Shown here: positions 13,821 through 13,983 of the stretch, one piece after another | How the letters are laid out: the number at the start of each line of letters is the position of its first letter | Position numbering within the stretch: the first letter of the stretch is position 1 | From: Candidatus Peribacteria bacterium | Lineage (GTDB): Bacteria; Patescibacteriota; Gracilibacteria; Peribacterales; Peribacteraceae | DNA: 13,983 nucleotides | Assembly (NCBI GenBank): GCA_012515645.1 | Contig: JAAYXY010000013.1 | Span: 1 to 13,983 of the forward strand | Direction of reading: 5' to 3' | The notes under the pieces: generated by a model | The model's database searches: none | Told to the model about the DNA's origin: nothing | Seen by the model: the letters and a program-made list of their open reading frames with translations, nothing else | Position numbers and translations under genes: made by a program

Positions 13821-13983
13821 TTGGATCGTTATGCGGCGTTCACGGATCTAAAAGCTCTGAAAGAAGCGAGCATCCTTCCTCTGAGAAAATCTCTGCGTGT
13901 GAATACGCTCAAAATTTCTGTAGAGACATTTCAGCGATGGGCAAAGGAACACAGATGGAATATTGCGCCGGTTCCGTGGTGCA
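13821..13983 (+). CDS. NOL1/NOP2/Sun-family RNA m5C methyltransferase (3' partial)
   Basis: Only the first 54 codons are in the window. LDRYAAFTDLKALKE, then LPLRKSLRVNTLKISVETF and APVPWC match the N-terminal part of RsmB/RsmF/NSUN-type enzymes. In these the RVNTLK strand and the P-x-PWC end of the RNA-binding region come before the SAM domain. Such enzymes make 5-methylcytosine in rRNA or tRNA; which RNA cannot be said from this fragment, and the two catalytic Cys lie beyond the edge. No ATG or GTG is in frame. TTG 13821 is the best start because it begins the conserved region and follows a -10-like box; a CTG at 13770 is an unlikely alternative. It is divergent from the methyltransferase gene on the - strand. 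Confidence 0.78.
   Translation, partial: MDRYAAFTDLKALKEASILPLRKSLRVNTLKISVETFQRWAKEHRWNIAPVPWC

Noticed and set aside
1..13983. CRISPR array, tRNA or rRNA genes, insertion sequence, toxin-antitoxin or defence cluster
   Set aside because: No regularly spaced repeats, no tRNA cloverleaf-like stretch in the gaps, no transposase motif or terminal repeats, and no gene pair of toxin-antitoxin type was seen on either strand.

Overview
The window looks like a chromosomal stretch from a member of the Candidate Phyla Radiation (Patescibacteria). The pointers are a coding density close to complete, very short gaps between genes, an almost total lack of Shine-Dalgarno sequences, a solitary membrane-anchored VirD4/TraG-like ATPase with an unusual N-terminus, and housekeeping genes (mltG, der, leuS) scattered without the operon partners usual in model bacteria. 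TGA is used as a stop (positions 891-893 and 4008-4010), so the recoded-UGA code of Gracilibacteria and Absconditabacteria does not apply. Base composition looks near 50% G+C by eye (not counted). A Peribacteria/Peregrinibacteria-like origin would fit, but this is a guess from gene style, not a phylogenetic result.

Left part, + strand (1-5093): the end of a cell-wall protein joining an SLH-like segment to an RlpA-type double-psi beta-barrel; a large membrane-anchored P-loop ATPase of the VirD4/TraG/HerA class; a YbaB/EbfC nucleoid protein; and the endolytic transglycosylase MltG. Each of the last three has its own candidate extended -10 promoter. Two of the four genes (the RlpA-like protein and MltG) act on peptidoglycan glycan strands.

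Middle (5090-6539): an unrecognised basic protein on the - strand, ending tail-to-tail with mltG, and divergent from it a LOG/SLOG-family protein on the + strand. The LOG gene in turn runs head-on into der.

Middle-right, - strand (6540-10490): der preceded by two paralogous GNAT-family genes. One is RimI-like with a long extra N-terminal half. The other is a larger two-GNAT protein with a low-complexity insertion and an apparently cut-short C-terminal domain. A 133-bp divergent region separates this cluster from leuS and contains a perfect 13-bp palindrome.

Right part (10624-13983): leuS on the + strand carries an in-frame palindromic insertion. It runs head-on into a class I methyltransferase gene on the - strand. 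A NOL1/NOP2/Sun-family RNA m5C methyltransferase starts on the + strand and leaves the window.

No tRNA, rRNA, CRISPR array or insertion sequence was seen, and no stretch over about 140 bp is gene-free. The most interesting signals are (i) the palindromic element inside leuS, (ii) the recurrent -10 box placed so close to the start codon that several mRNAs should be leaderless, and (iii) the tandem, diverged GNAT paralogs. I did not find a convincing new multi-gene defence or mobile system.
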